Positions 53,970 through 63,916 are shown, numbered from the stretch's first letter. The stretch: DNA of 64,000 nucleotides from Maritalea myrionectae DSM 19524 (GCF_000423365.1 NZ_AUHV01000002.1:853270-917269), one strand, 5' to 3'. A program made the numbers and translations. The notes: generated by a model not told the origin, from the sequence alone.

Positions 53970-54059
53970 GTAAGGCGACAGATTTGTGGATTAGCGATCG
54001 TGCCTGTCACATTTCGGGACACGCGAAAACGGAAAGTTGCACTGGGACGTTGGCCAGGT

Positions 54060-54449
54060 TTAAACGGTTTTACGCGCCTCTTGCGACACCACGCGCAGAT
54101 AGTTCAGGCAAGCAATTACTTCCCTGCCTTGGAAAGGCTTGGTGAGATAGACATCTGCGCCTAAGGACTTGCCGTAGCTAACATCGGACGCGTTGGCGCG
54201 TGAGGTCAGCATCATCGTTGGAATATCAGCAGTTTGTGGTGACGCATTCAGATGCCATAGAAACTGATAACCATCAATGCGCGGCATCATGGCATCAACC
54301 ACGATGAGATCAGGCGTTGTTGTTTTCAGCAGATTCAGGCCAGCTTCGCCATCGGCACAGCTTAGAACGCGAAAGCCCTCTTCCTGCAGAAGCGGCGTGA
54401 GAAAGTCGATAATCTGGTCATCATCGTCGATCAATAAAACTGTTTCCAT
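54060..54449 (-). CDS. Single-domain response regulator (CheY-like)
   Basis: 129 residues from ATG 54449; a start 36 bases earlier is possible but the receiver fold begins METVLLIDDDDQ. Acidic pocket IDDDD, phosphoacceptor Asp in IVVDAMMPRIDG, Thr in MMLTSRA and Lys in YLTKPF are all present. It has no output domain. It is divergent from the histidine kinase at 54701 and may be one of its phosphate acceptors. Confidence 0.9.
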   Translation of the reverse strand: METVLLIDDDDQIIDFLTPLLQEEGFRVLSCADGEAGLNLLKTTTPDLIVVDAMMPRIDGYQFLWHLNASPQTADIPTMMLTSRANASDVSYGKSLGADVYLTKPFQGREVIACLNYLRVVSQEARKTV

Positions 54450-54700
54450 CTGAAATCTCGTCGGGTTTTTGCACTCAATACTCACTGATCATAATCTCAG
54501 CTTAAAAACATATTGTTACAAACCCATTGTTCATAAAATTAAAGTAAATAGGATATTATACTAACTAGGTATAATTTAATCTTAAATATAATTGTATCTA
54601 CTCATGTTAACCTGAATGAAATCATTTCTGAGCCCAATAGTATAATGCGGCTCGCTTTTTATGTGCGCCCAGTTATGTCTTTTTGAAATGGTCGGCGCAT

Positions 54701-57700
54701 ATGAATATGATTTCGAACCGGAAAAAAACGCTTTTTGGTGCCATCCTGATGGCATTGGGCGTGGTCGCAAGTCTCTATCTTACCGCACATTACGAAAATA
54801 TACCCCTTATCTGGATACCTACAGGCATCGCCACGTGGATGTTTCTAACGTGCCAAAAACGATGTGCGATTGCCCTCTTGATCGGCATGCTGGTCGGCAC
54901 ATCTGGGTATTTTTTATTGCTTGATTGGATTGGCGGCCCAAACCTCAAGCCGGCCATTGTGCTGCTGATTGCGGCAAGTTCCATGGCCTTTGCCGCAATC
55001 GTTTCTAATGTCATACAACGCTATTTTATGGTCAAAACCGGTGGCATATTTGCCACCCACAAAGTCCAGCCTGTCATAATTGCTGTGGTTGGGTGCATCG
55101 CACTTTCCCTTGCCATTGCGTGGATCATTGTCAGTTTTTTGGGTGGCACATCAGATTCCATTCTATTAGCAACGCTAAAAATCTTTGCCAGCAACACCTT
55201 GGGCATCATCGCTCTCTTCCCACTCATTATCGGAAAGGTTCAGCTGGAATTTTTCCGGGAAACAAATCGAACGCGCAATCGACGCGAATATTTGGCCATC
55301 GCCGTTTTGGTGTTCGCGATTTTTGCAGCCACGGTTTTTGCATGGCATGCCACAAGCACCAGCCAGTTTGAAAAGAACACCGCTCGTTTTGATGCCCTCA
55401 CTGAAGAAAGTGAAAAGGCGCTCAAGAACCGCCTATTGTCGTATGAAGACGCCATTCTTGGTGGAGCCGGCCTTTTTTATGCGTCTGAGGAGGTCAATCG
55501 TGCCGAATGGCGCCAATATGTAAGTGCGTTGGATGTCGTCAACCGCTATCCCGGCATCAACGGCATTGGCTATATTGGGCGCGTTGATGTTGACGATTTG
55601 GAGCGCTATATCGCGAACGAGCGCTCGTCCGGCATGCCCGACTTCAGGTCTCATCCGGAAGTGGATCACGACACCCACTATGTGATCACATTCATCGAAC
55701 CCGTGGAAATCAACGGCCCAGCTGTTGGCCTTAATATCGCATTTGAAACCAACCGCCGAACGGCGGCTGATCTGGCAGCAACAACCGGAAAGTCTGCCAT
55801 TACACAGCGCATTCTACTGGTGCAGGATGCAGCGAAAACCCCGGGCTTCTTGTTGCTCTACCCGATTTATTCAACCGGTGTATTTGATGAGCTGACCAAC
55901 CCGGAAACCGACTTGCAGGGCTGGGTCTATGCGCCTTTCATCGGCAAAAATCTGCTTGGTGATTTGACTGCCAGTCAAGGTCAGCAATTCAATGTCAGCA
56001 TTTACGATGGGGCCACCACAAATAAGAACCAATTGATCTATGCTGAAAGTGAGACACAGGACGCAAAAGCGGCCGAGCCACCGCACTTTAAAAAAGTGCG
56101 GACCTTTAACGTCATGCAGCAGGATTGGACGATCGAGTGGACCAGCACAAAATCGTTTGAAGCCTCCACGATCGATTTTCAGGCAGAACTGATCCTGATT
56201 ACCGGCATTGTGATTGGTGGCCTGTTGGGGCTTATGCTCGTCTCCATTGCGCATCGTGCCGCCAGCATTCAAACCGAAGTTGATCGCAAAACCAGAGAAA
56301 TCAACAAGGCACGCGGGGGACTACAAGCGGTGCTGGACACGGTTGTGGATGGGATCGTTGAGATTTCAGCCGGTGGTCGCATTCTGGCGTTTAATCCATC
56401 TGCAGAGCACATATTTGGCTACGCCGCTGCCGATGTCATTGGCAAACCTTTTCACACGCTTTTGCTCAAACGTGACCACAGCAAAATGAAAGCCTATCTT
56501 GAAGGCGAAAGCCGTTGGTTGGAAGAAAATGGCATGGCCAATGGCATCACCATTACCGGCGTCCGTAAAGACAAAAGCACCTTCCCGATGGAGCTGGGCG
56601 CAAGCGCGTTCGATTTGGATGATGTGCGCCGTTATGTGGCAAGTGTGCGTGACATCACAGAGCAAGTTGAGGCGCAGCGCGCATTGGAGCTGAGCGAAAG
56701 AACGTTCCGACAAACCCTGGAAAATGCGCCCATTGCAGCCCTGTCGATCTCGCCGCAACGCGAGCTGATTCATATGAACAAGACCGCCAACGACATGCTC
56801 GAATATTCGATGGAAGAGCTGCAAGACCCTTCGATACTTTTGGCTCACCCCGACGATATGGATGTTGATGCCGAACAATTATTGTCCCTGGCGAATGGGT
56901 CCGCACAGAATTTTGTTGTTGAGAAGCGATTGATCACAAAGTCTGGCCAGACCATATGGGTCGAACAACATGTCTCCCCGGTTTACAATGCGGACGGGTC
57001 CATCAAATATTTCATCAAACAGATGATCAATTTGACTGAACGCAAAAAGACTGAGCGCATCAAGAACGAGTTCATTGCCACGGTCAGCCACGAACTGCGC
57101 ACCCCAATCACTTCAATTTCTGGCTCACTATCGCTAATTTTAGGGGCATTTAAGGAAGAAATATCTCCCAAGGTGCACGGCCTTCTCACCATCGCACAGC
57201 GCAACAGCACACGGCTGATTGCCCTTGTGAACGACATCTTGGATATGGAGAAACTGGGCAATGGCGGCATGCATTATGAAATCGCAAATGTGCAACTGAA
57301 TGAACTTTTGCCGCAAATCGTTGAAGACAACAGATCCTATGCCGCAACGTTCGAGGCAGATCTGAAGCTTGAGGCTGTCGATTCTGGACTATACATCAAT
57401 GTCGACAAATGGCGCTTCAACCAGGTGCTGTCCAACTTTATTTCCAATGCCATTAAGTTTTCGCCCGCTGGCGGCACGGTTAAAGTGCGTGCGGACCAAA
57501 ATGGTGATTATGCAAGGATCAGCGTTAGCGACAATGGTATTGGCATTTCCGATGAATTTCGGAACCGAATTTTTACCAAATTCGCGCAAGCTGACTCTTC
57601 GACAACCAGAGAGAAAAGCGGGACAGGTCTTGGACTGATGATCTCCAAGCAGTTGGTTGAACAAATGGACGGCAGGATTGGTTATACATCCGAACCGAAT

Positions 57701-57781
57701 GTGGAAACTGTTTTCTGGGTCGAGTTCAAACTGGCAGCCCATGAAAATGAAGATGGAGAATCCATCCGTAAGGCTGGTTAG
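54701..57781 (+). CDS. Large membrane hybrid-sensor histidine kinase (MASE1/CHASE-like, two PAS)
   Basis: 1026 residues from ATG 54701 (alternatives at 54707 and TTG 54683; ribosome-binding sites weak). Order: about eight hydrophobic segments of MASE1 type (10-215), a CHASE-like periplasmic domain (about 225-465; NRYPGINGIGYIGRVDVDD, TFIEPVEINGPAVGLNIAFE), a membrane helix, PAS (about 530-650), PAS (about 670-775), HisKA with His797 in ATVSHELRTP, and HATPase (NQVLSNFISNAIKF, DNGIGISDEF, GTGLGLMISK). No receiver domain of its own. CHASE domains sense small ligands such as adenine-type compounds or short peptides; the ligand here is unknown. Heads a run ending in a glycosyltransferase. The preceding 215 bases are strongly AT-rich and probably hold its promoter. 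Confidence 0.93.
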   Translation: MNMISNRKKTLFGAILMALGVVASLYLTAHYENIPLIWIPTGIATWMFLTCQKRCAIALLIGMLVGTSGYFLLLDWIGGPNLKPAIVLLIAASSMAFAAIVSNVIQRYFMVKTGGIFATHKVQPVIIAVVGCIALSLAIAWIIVSFLGGTSDSILLATLKIFASNTLGIIALFPLIIGKVQLEFFRETNRTRNRREYLAIAVLVFAIFAATVFAWHATSTSQFEKNTARFDALTEESEKALKNRLLSYEDAILGGAGLFYASEEVNRAEWRQYVSALDVVNRYPGINGIGYIGRVDVDDLERYIANERSSGMPDFRSHPEVDHDTHYVITFIEPVEINGPAVGLNIAFETNRRTAADLAATTGKSAITQRILLVQDAAKTPGFLLLYPIYSTGVFDELTNPETDLQGWVYAPFIGKNLLGDLTASQGQQFNVSIYDGATTNKNQLIYAESETQDAKAAEPPHFKKVRTFNVMQQDWTIEWTSTKSFEASTIDFQAELILITGIVIGGLLGLMLVSIAHRAASIQTEVDRKTREINKARGGLQAVLDTVVDGIVEISAGGRILAFNPSAEHIFGYAAADVIGKPFHTLLLKRDHSKMKAYLEGESRWLEENGMANGITITGVRKDKSTFPMELGASAFDLDDVRRYVASVRDITEQVEAQRALELSERTFRQTLENAPIAALSISPQRELIHMNKTANDMLEYSMEELQDPSILLAHPDDMDVDAEQLLSLANGSAQNFVVEKRLITKSGQTIWVEQHVSPVYNADGSIKYFIKQMINLTERKKTERIKNEFIATVSHELRTPITSISGSLSLILGAFKEEISPKVHGLLTIAQRNSTRLIALVNDILDMEKLGNGGMHYEIANVQLNELLPQIVEDNRSYAATFEADLKLEAVDSGLYINVDKWRFNQVLSNFISNAIKFSPAGGTVKVRADQNGDYARISVSDNGIGISDEFRNRIFTKFAQADSSTTREKSGTGLGLMISKQLVEQMDGRIGYTSEPNVETVFWVEFKLAAHENEDGESIRKAG

Positions 57782-57787
57782 ATCAAA

Positions 57788-58213
57788 ATGATGAATGCAG
57801 CTCAACAAAGCGTAGGCCCAAAAGGGCATATCTTATGTGTTGACGATGAACACGATATTTTGAGCATTGCGCAAACCTCGCTCGAAGCGATTGGTGGCTT
57901 TGAGGTAACGGTTTGCAATAGCGGTCCGGAAGCACTGGATGTATTGCGCAACTTCCAGCCTGATTTGGTGTTGTTGGACGTCATGATGCCCAATATGGGC
58001 GGCCCTGCGACATTGAAGGCCATCAAGGAGTTGCCGAATTGTACTGACTTGCCCATCGTGTTCATGACCGCGCGGGTTCAACCCTCCGAAGTTGAAGCCT
58101 ACCTGGCCATGGGGGCAAAACAAGTCATCTCCAAACCATTTGATCCGATGACATTATCTGATCAGGTCCAAGGCATTCTTGATCTTCAATTGCAGCACAA
58201 GAAAACCGAATAG
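57788..58213 (+). CDS. Single-domain response regulator (CheY-like)
   Basis: 141 residues. Acidic pocket CVDDEHD, phosphoacceptor Asp in LVLLDVMMPNMGG, Thr in FMTAR and Lys in SKPFDP. No output domain. Starts 6 bases after the kinase gene and ends 10 bases before the Hpt-REC-REC gene, so it is part of the same phosphorelay. Confidence 0.92.
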   Translation: MMNAAQQSVGPKGHILCVDDEHDILSIAQTSLEAIGGFEVTVCNSGPEALDVLRNFQPDLVLLDVMMPNMGGPATLKAIKELPNCTDLPIVFMTARVQPSEVEAYLAMGAKQVISKPFDPMTLSDQVQGILDLQLQHKKTE

Positions 58214-58223
58214 GTGGTGACAT

Positions 58224-59411
58224 ATGCAGCGTGAGGGTGGAAATTTTGCTGACGCGATGCACGCGCTGCGACGTACATATATTCAGGATTTGTGGGAACG
58301 TGAGGAAATCGTTCTTGATGTTCTGACCAAACTTGAGGCCAACGATCTTAACGACGATGACCTCAAGGATTTGGAAGAGGTTGCACACAAGTTTGTTGGC
58401 ACCGGTCGCACCTATCAATTTCCCGCCATAAGCGAGACTGGATTGATTGTCGAAGACCTGGCTCGCGACCGGGTGGGCGCCAACGATCCGAATTTGCAGC
58501 CGGCCATCCTGGCGCTTTTGAATGCGTGCGCGGATGCACGCACAGAGTTCGAAGCGCTCGACATGGCGCAGCAGCCTGCAACCGAAGAACAGCCCATATC
58601 TGTTGAAACGCCCAAGCCCGCTGCGTTGGCGAATTTACCGGCCGTTCTAATCGTTGACGATGACGCGGACACGCGCAGTTTGCTCGGGCAATTTATGTCC
58701 GACTATGCAGAATGTACGATGGCCGAGAATTCAGATCAGGCCGAAGAGTTTATGGCGAAGATACCTTTTGATCTGGTGCTTCTGGATAACAAAATGCCAG
58801 GTGGAAAAACCGGACTTGAATTGCTTAAACACATCAAGGCGGATGCTACCCTGCGCCATATGGACGTTGTGATGATTACCGCCAGTGGTGAACCGCAGAT
58901 GGTATTGGATTCACTGACCGCGGGGGCTTCAAATTATGTTCTTAAGCCCTTTAAAGCAGAAGCGGTGGCGCAAAAGCTTAAGACAAGATTGGCCCATTTG
59001 AAACAAACCATATTGTTGGTGGATGATGATCAGGCTGTGCAGAATTTGCTTCAAGCCAAATTCCGCACGCTTGGCGTGAAATGCATCGGCTATGACGATG
59101 GCCTGCAGGCTCTCCAAGATATGGAGGACATCAAGCCTGACCTTGTTATTCTTGATCGCATTTTGCCGGGTCTTGAGGGCATGGCCCTGCTGCACAATAT
59201 GCGTCAAAATACGTCGCTCAAGGATATACCAGTGGTGATTTTGAGCGCGAAACGAGACAATAAAGACATTATGGCTGGCTTGCAGCTCGGGGCATCAGAC
59301 TATGTGGTCAAGCCCTTTAGCCTGGATGAGCTGGTGCTCAGGTGCCAACGCTTGTTGGAACGGGCGGCAGTTGAAGGCAAACCAATGGGCGCTCACGCGT
59401 ACGGTGCATAA
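58224..59411 (+). CDS. Hpt-REC-REC phosphorelay protein
   Basis: 395 residues. N-terminal four-helix Hpt-like domain with candidate His55 in VAHKFVGTGRTYQFP, a linker, then two receiver domains: LIVDDDADTR with Asp in LVLLDNKMPGGKTG and Lys in VLKPFK (about 145-265), and LLVDDDQAVQ with Asp in LVILDRILPGLEG and Lys in VVKPFS (about 270-390). No DNA-binding or enzymatic output is present. It can collect phosphoryl groups from the kinase through its Hpt or receivers. Its output is probably a protein contact, perhaps with the HEAT-repeat protein encoded next. Confidence 0.9.
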   Translation: MQREGGNFADAMHALRRTYIQDLWEREEIVLDVLTKLEANDLNDDDLKDLEEVAHKFVGTGRTYQFPAISETGLIVEDLARDRVGANDPNLQPAILALLNACADARTEFEALDMAQQPATEEQPISVETPKPAALANLPAVLIVDDDADTRSLLGQFMSDYAECTMAENSDQAEEFMAKIPFDLVLLDNKMPGGKTGLELLKHIKADATLRHMDVVMITASGEPQMVLDSLTAGASNYVLKPFKAEAVAQKLKTRLAHLKQTILLVDDDQAVQNLLQAKFRTLGVKCIGYDDGLQALQDMEDIKPDLVILDRILPGLEGMALLHNMRQNTSLKDIPVVILSAKRDNKDIMAGLQLGASDYVVKPFSLDELVLRCQRLLERAAVEGKPMGAHAYGA

Positions 59412-59480
59412 AGCGCAAACAGCTTTTCAGGTTAAGGGCGTGAAGAGCAAAGCGGGGATATTCTGAGAGAACAAATCTTA

Positions 59481-60524
59481 GTGTCGATTTGGGTGCTGAG
59501 CGGCATCTTGGCCTTGGCGGCAATTTCTATTCTGCTTTTACTTGTCCTACGGCGCATCTTTTTACCGCGGTGGGGGCAGAAGTTCAAAGATCGACGACAC
59601 GAAATCGAGCAATATTTGGTGCTCGCGGTGAGTAGCCCAGTGGATCTGAGCGGCACAACAAAGCCAGACATTTCCCCGCGCGAATTTCCTTTGGTATTGG
59701 CAGCCGCATTGGATTTGGTGAGATCCGTTACCGGACAGGACGCAAAAAGGGTTGCGCAAATTGTTGATCATTGGCTTGGTCGTAACACGCTGCAGCGCAT
59801 CGTGCGGGAGAGCGGACGGGGTCAGATCATTCAAGTCCTCACACTGCTTTCCAACCTTGATGACCCGGAAAGCAAAAGCACATTGTACGCCCACTTAGCG
59901 CATACTGACCCTTACGTGCAGCTGGCCGCTTTGCGCGGTTTGGCGCAACGGGCTGACGACGACGAGCTGCCCGAAATATTTGAACATATTCCGAAAATGG
60001 ACCGCACAAACGCGGCCTTTATGGCGGACGTGCTCACACAATTTGGGCCACAATCAACCCCCTTTTTGGTGGCTTTGCTGGCGCAACAGGCCGAGGAGAG
60101 CTGGTGTGCGGCCATCATCATGGCGCTGGGCAATGTGGGGGATATGACCACGGCGCCCCACATCGTAGATTATGCCCAATCCCCATCTGTTCAGGTGCGC
60201 CGGGCTGTCGCGCGCGCATTGGGCGAGTTGCAGGCGACCGATGTGATCGACACGCTGCATTTACTGGCCCAAGATGAGCACGTGGATGTACGCAAAGACG
60301 CTATTGTTGCGCTGGGATCTGTTTACACGGACCAAACATATGCTGTTTTGCTTGAGGCCCTGGACGACACCGATTGGTGGGTCACCTATCACGCCGCCCA
60401 AGCCTTGCTAAAGATAGGGTCAAAGGGCGAAGCGCTTTTATTGGCCTACACCAACGCACAAGGTCCGCACGCGGCGCTGACCCAGCAAATCATGCTTGAG
60501 CAGGGTGGAACGCAATATGCTTGA
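59481..60524 (+). CDS. Membrane-anchored HEAT-repeat protein
   Basis: 347 residues from GTG 59481. One N-terminal membrane helix (residues 5-26) then a helical array of HEAT-type repeats from about residue 110 (VQLAALRGLAQRADDDELPE, VRRAVARALGELQATDVI, VRKDAIVALGSVYTDQTYAV, TYHAAQALLKIGSK). HEAT arrays are protein-binding scaffolds. The gene overlaps the glycosyltransferase start by 8 bases, so the two are made together, and the HEAT protein may hold or regulate the transferase in response to the phosphorelay. Function otherwise unknown. Confidence 0.85.
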   Translation: MSIWVLSGILALAAISILLLLVLRRIFLPRWGQKFKDRRHEIEQYLVLAVSSPVDLSGTTKPDISPREFPLVLAAALDLVRSVTGQDAKRVAQIVDHWLGRNTLQRIVRESGRGQIIQVLTLLSNLDDPESKSTLYAHLAHTDPYVQLAALRGLAQRADDDELPEIFEHIPKMDRTNAAFMADVLTQFGPQSTPFLVALLAQQAEESWCAAIIMALGNVGDMTTAPHIVDYAQSPSVQVRRAVARALGELQATDVIDTLHLLAQDEHVDVRKDAIVALGSVYTDQTYAVLLEALDDTDWWVTYHAAQALLKIGSKGEALLLAYTNAQGPHAALTQQIMLEQGGTQYA

Positions 60525-61971
60525 GCAAATGGCCCAATCGCTCAGTGCATTTTTTCTCACCCATATTTTTTGGGTCTATGCGTTTTTGGGCGTCATTTTT
60601 GCTATTGGATTGCTGCAAAACTTGATCAGCGCCATCCAACTGCCGGCAGCCTATGCGGAGATGAAACGGCACTCGCAGGCACAAGACAGCGAAACCAATT
60701 GGCAATTGCTGATTTCAGAAGAAGTCATGCCCATGTCAATTTTAGTCCCCGCCTACAATGAAGAGCAAACCATTGTCGCCAACATTCGGTCGATGCTGTT
60801 TTTGCAGTTTCCGAATTTGGAAATTCTGGTCGCGAACGACGGTTCAAAAGATAACACATTGCAAGCGATGATTGACGCGTTTGGCCTTAAGCCCATGACG
60901 CGTGCCCATGAATTGACCCTACCCCACGCCAAGGTGCGCGGGGTTTATGGCTCACCCGCCTATCCGCAATTGGTGGTGATCGATAAGGAGAATGGAGGCT
61001 GCAAAGCCGATGCTGTCAATGCAGCGCTAAACTTCTCACGGCACCCACTTTATTGCGTTGTCGATGCAGACTCCCTGCTGGAGCCAGAATCGCTGCTGCG
61101 CTGCGTGCGTCCTTTTATGGAGGAGCCCGAACGCATGGTTGCGGTTGGTGGCACCATTCGTGTGCTCAATGGCTGTACGGTTAAAAATGGGCGCATCACC
61201 AAAATCGACTTGCCGACAAAGTTTGTCCCCTTAGTGCAAACGATGGAATATATCCGTGCGTTTCTCATGGCCCGTCTGGCATGGAGCCACTGGAATATGT
61301 TGTCGATCATTTCCGGCGCCTTTGGTATTTTCCGCCGTGATCTTTCAATGAAGGTTGGTGGGTGGTCGTCAGATACGATTGGTGAGGACTATGATTTCAT
61401 TGTCAAATTGCACCGATATTTGGCGGAGCAAAAGATCGATTATAAGATGCGCTATGTGCCAGAGCCCGTATGCTGGACCGAAGCACCCGAGCAACTAAAG
61501 GTTTTGCGGACCCAGCGCACGCGATGGCAACGGGGCGCACTTGAGGTGGCGTCCAAAAACAAAGATATGATCTTGAACCCGAAATATGGACGTTTTGGCA
61601 TGCTGGCCATGCCCAATAATATTTTGGTGGATGTGATCGGGCCGCTGGCAGAATTTATCGGCTATGTCGCCTTCCCGTTTTTGTTTTTCCTCGGGATTCT
61701 GGACCAAGCATTTCTGCTTGCATTTCTGGCGATCTTTTTCATTTTTGGCACTTTTATCAGTGTTAGTACCTTGATCTTGGAAGAGCTGGAGCTCGCCCGG
61801 TCCCCCAGAGCGCGCGACCTTTTGAAACTTGGTCTGGTGGCGCTAGTCGAGAATTTTGGCTATCGACAACTCAATAGTTGGTGGCGCATCGTTGGCTGGT
61901 GGCAATTTTTGCGCAAGGTCGAGGGTTGGGGCGACATGCCGCGCACTGGCGCAAACGACACCAAAGAATAG
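60517..61971 (+). CDS. Membrane GT2 family glycosyltransferase, processive synthase type
   Basis: 484 residues from ATG 60517. N-terminal membrane helix, GT2 domain (about 70-330) with SILVPAYNEE, VANDGSKDN, VVDADS, the acceptor-site acid in GEDYDF and QRTRWQRG (the QxxRW motif of processive synthases), then three C-terminal helices. Such enzymes make cellulose, hyaluronan or poly-GlcNAc-type polymers, moving the chain across the inner membrane. Sugar and partners are unknown; no export or outer-membrane gene follows. It is tightly linked to the HEAT and phosphorelay genes. Confidence 0.92.
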   Translation: MLEQMAQSLSAFFLTHIFWVYAFLGVIFAIGLLQNLISAIQLPAAYAEMKRHSQAQDSETNWQLLISEEVMPMSILVPAYNEEQTIVANIRSMLFLQFPNLEILVANDGSKDNTLQAMIDAFGLKPMTRAHELTLPHAKVRGVYGSPAYPQLVVIDKENGGCKADAVNAALNFSRHPLYCVVDADSLLEPESLLRCVRPFMEEPERMVAVGGTIRVLNGCTVKNGRITKIDLPTKFVPLVQTMEYIRAFLMARLAWSHWNMLSIISGAFGIFRRDLSMKVGGWSSDTIGEDYDFIVKLHRYLAEQKIDYKMRYVPEPVCWTEAPEQLKVLRTQRTRWQRGALEVASKNKDMILNPKYGRFGMLAMPNNILVDVIGPLAEFIGYVAFPFLFFLGILDQAFLLAFLAIFFIFGTFISVSTLILEELELARSPRARDLLKLGLVALVENFGYRQLNSWWRIVGWWQFLRKVEGWGDMPRTGANDTKE

Positions 61972-62019
61972 CGCAATTTCGCTTCCCCCAACCCACAAGA
62001 TGCCAGCCTAAATCCGTGG

Positions 62020-63042
62020 CTAGGTAACCAGCCTTTGCAACAGCGAATCCGATGTGACCATGCCGACCGGCGCACCGTTTTTGGTGACCACAACGGATGC
62101 CTTGCTCGCGGTCAATTCGGCGGCGAATTCCATCACAGGTGTGTCTTCATCAACGTGTAAGTCGCCGCTGATGTCGGCATCGGTCATCACGTCTTTTGCC
62201 CGCAAAAAGGTGAGCGGGTTGGAGTGGGCGACAAATTCTTCCACATAGTCGCTGACCGGGTTGTTGGCGATGCCGTTCGGCGTATCGCATTGCACAATGC
62301 GGCCGCCTTCCATGATGGCGATGCGGTTGCCCAGCTTAAAGGCTTCGTCCAAATCGTGGCTCACGAAAATGATGGTGCGTTTCAGCCGTTTTTGCAGTTC
62401 CAAAAGCTCGTCCTGCAGTTTTGTGCGGATAAGCGGATCAAGCGCCGAGAACGGTTCGTCCATCAACAGGATAGGTGCTTTGGTCGCAAAAGCGCGGGCG
62501 AGGCCAACCCGCTGTTGCATACCGCCCGATAGTTCACTGACCTTATTATCTGCCCATTCGGACAAACCCACCAGTCCAAGTTGTTCGAGCACGACTTCAC
62601 GACGCTTGGCTTTGGACATGCCGCCCAATTCCAGACCCAATCCCACATTTTCAGCGACACTACGCCAAGGCAGGAGGCCGAATTGCTGGAAGACCATCGC
62701 CACGCGTTCGCGGCGAATGCGGCGAAGATCTACCTGCGCCGCTTCGGTCACGTTCATCAGACCTTCGCCATTGCCCTCGTCTACATGCACAGCGCCGCGC
62801 ACGACGGGGTTAAGGCCGTTGACTGCGCGTAAAAGCGTTGATTTTCCCGAGCCGGACAGCCCCATCAACACCAGAATTTCACCTTCGTTCACATCAACAG
62901 AGCAATCATGAACGCCCAGGACCTGATTGGTTTTTTCTTGAACCGTGGTGCGGTCTAGCCCTTCATCCATAAAGGGGAGCGCACTTTCCGGCGCATCACC
63001 GAAGACGATGGACACATTTTCGATTTTAACAGCTACACTCAT
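62020..63042 (-). CDS. Choline/glycine-betaine ABC transporter ATP-binding protein (ChoV/ProV type)
   Basis: 340 residues. Walker A GLSGSGKSTLL (residues ~60-70), QFGLLPWRSVAENVG, signature LSGGMQQRVG, Walker B LLMDEPFSALDPL, then a single CBS-like regulatory region (KDVMTDADISGD to MVTSDSLLQ). Members of this group take up choline or betaines for osmoprotection or catabolism. Overlaps the permease gene by four bases (ATGA). The choline reading rests on the operon type and is not certain. Confidence 0.88.
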   Translation of the reverse strand: MSVAVKIENVSIVFGDAPESALPFMDEGLDRTTVQEKTNQVLGVHDCSVDVNEGEILVLMGLSGSGKSTLLRAVNGLNPVVRGAVHVDEGNGEGLMNVTEAAQVDLRRIRRERVAMVFQQFGLLPWRSVAENVGLGLELGGMSKAKRREVVLEQLGLVGLSEWADNKVSELSGGMQQRVGLARAFATKAPILLMDEPFSALDPLIRTKLQDELLELQKRLKRTIIFVSHDLDEAFKLGNRIAIMEGGRIVQCDTPNGIANNPVSDYVEEFVAHSNPLTFLRAKDVMTDADISGDLHVDEDTPVMEFAAELTASKASVVVTKNGAPVGMVTSDSLLQRLVT

Positions 63043-63875
63043 TGTTCCGACCCTCTGTTCAGCATGCGATCCAGCAAGATAGCGACCACAACAATGACAA
63101 TGCCGCTTTCAAAGCCTAGGGCTGTATTCACTTGGTTCAGGGCGCGCACGACTGGCACACCAAGTCCATCAGCACCCACGAGGGCGGCGATCACCACCAT
63201 GGACAGTGCCAACATAATGGTTTGGTTCAACCCCGCCATAATCTGCGGAAGTGCATAAGGCAGTTCAGCTTTGATCAGCACATCGCGGTCTGTTCCACCA
63301 AATGCGCGCACGGCCTCCGTCAAGCGACTTGGCGTGGAGGAAATGCCCAACTGGGTCAGACGAATTGGCGCGGGGAGCACGAAGATTACTGTCGCAATCA
63401 AGCCGGGCACCATGCCGATGCCGAAAAACACAATCGCGGGAATGAGATAAACAAAGGTCGGCAGGGTCTGCATCAAATCAAGCACAGGGCGCATCATGGC
63501 GTAAAGGCGCGGTCTGTGGGCGGCGGCAATCCCAATTGGTACGCCAACCGACATGCACACAATACAGGCGGAAAGCACCAGCGTGAGGCTTTCAGTGGTT
63601 TCTTCCCAATAGCCCTGGTTGAAAATAAAAAGGAAACCGAGAGCCACGAGCAAACAGGTTTTCCAATTGCGTTGCATGAGCCAGGTGAACGCAACGAATG
63701 CAGCGATCACCAAGAGCGGATGTGGTGTCTGAAGAATCCAAAGAAACCCATCGATCATGGCTTCGAGTACAAGGGACAGCAGGTCAAGCGCGCCCTCCGC
63801 ATGATCCCGAATCCATTCGAAAATCGCACTCGCGACTTTCCCCACTGGAATTTTGTAAGACGTCAGCCAATCCAC
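63039..63875 (-). CDS. Choline/glycine-betaine ABC transporter permease (ChoW/ProW type)
   Basis: 278 residues from GTG 63875, after aaggggg; the ATG further upstream extends into the intercistronic hairpin region and gives an unusual N-terminus. Six hydrophobic segments; the permease loop LTEAVRAFGGTDRDVLIKAELPYALPQIMAGLNQ (listed as positions 190-225) is the ProW EAA region. Inner-membrane partner of the ATPase downstream and of the binding protein upstream. Confidence 0.88.
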   Translation of the reverse strand: MDWLTSYKIPVGKVASAIFEWIRDHAEGALDLLSLVLEAMIDGFLWILQTPHPLLVIAAFVAFTWLMQRNWKTCLLVALGFLFIFNQGYWEETTESLTLVLSACIVCMSVGVPIGIAAAHRPRLYAMMRPVLDLMQTLPTFVYLIPAIVFFGIGMVPGLIATVIFVLPAPIRLTQLGISSTPSRLTEAVRAFGGTDRDVLIKAELPYALPQIMAGLNQTIMLALSMVVIAALVGADGLGVPVVRALNQVNTALGFESGIVIVVVAILLDRMLNRGSEQ

Positions 63876-63916
63876 GACCTGTTTCCCCCTTCGTCGTCTA
63901 CATGCGAGACTTAATA

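Noticed and set aside
54486-54700. AT-rich gap considered as a phage or island boundary
   Set aside because: No tRNA, integrase, direct repeats or change in gene style is seen; it is more simply the divergent promoter region of the receiver and kinase genes.
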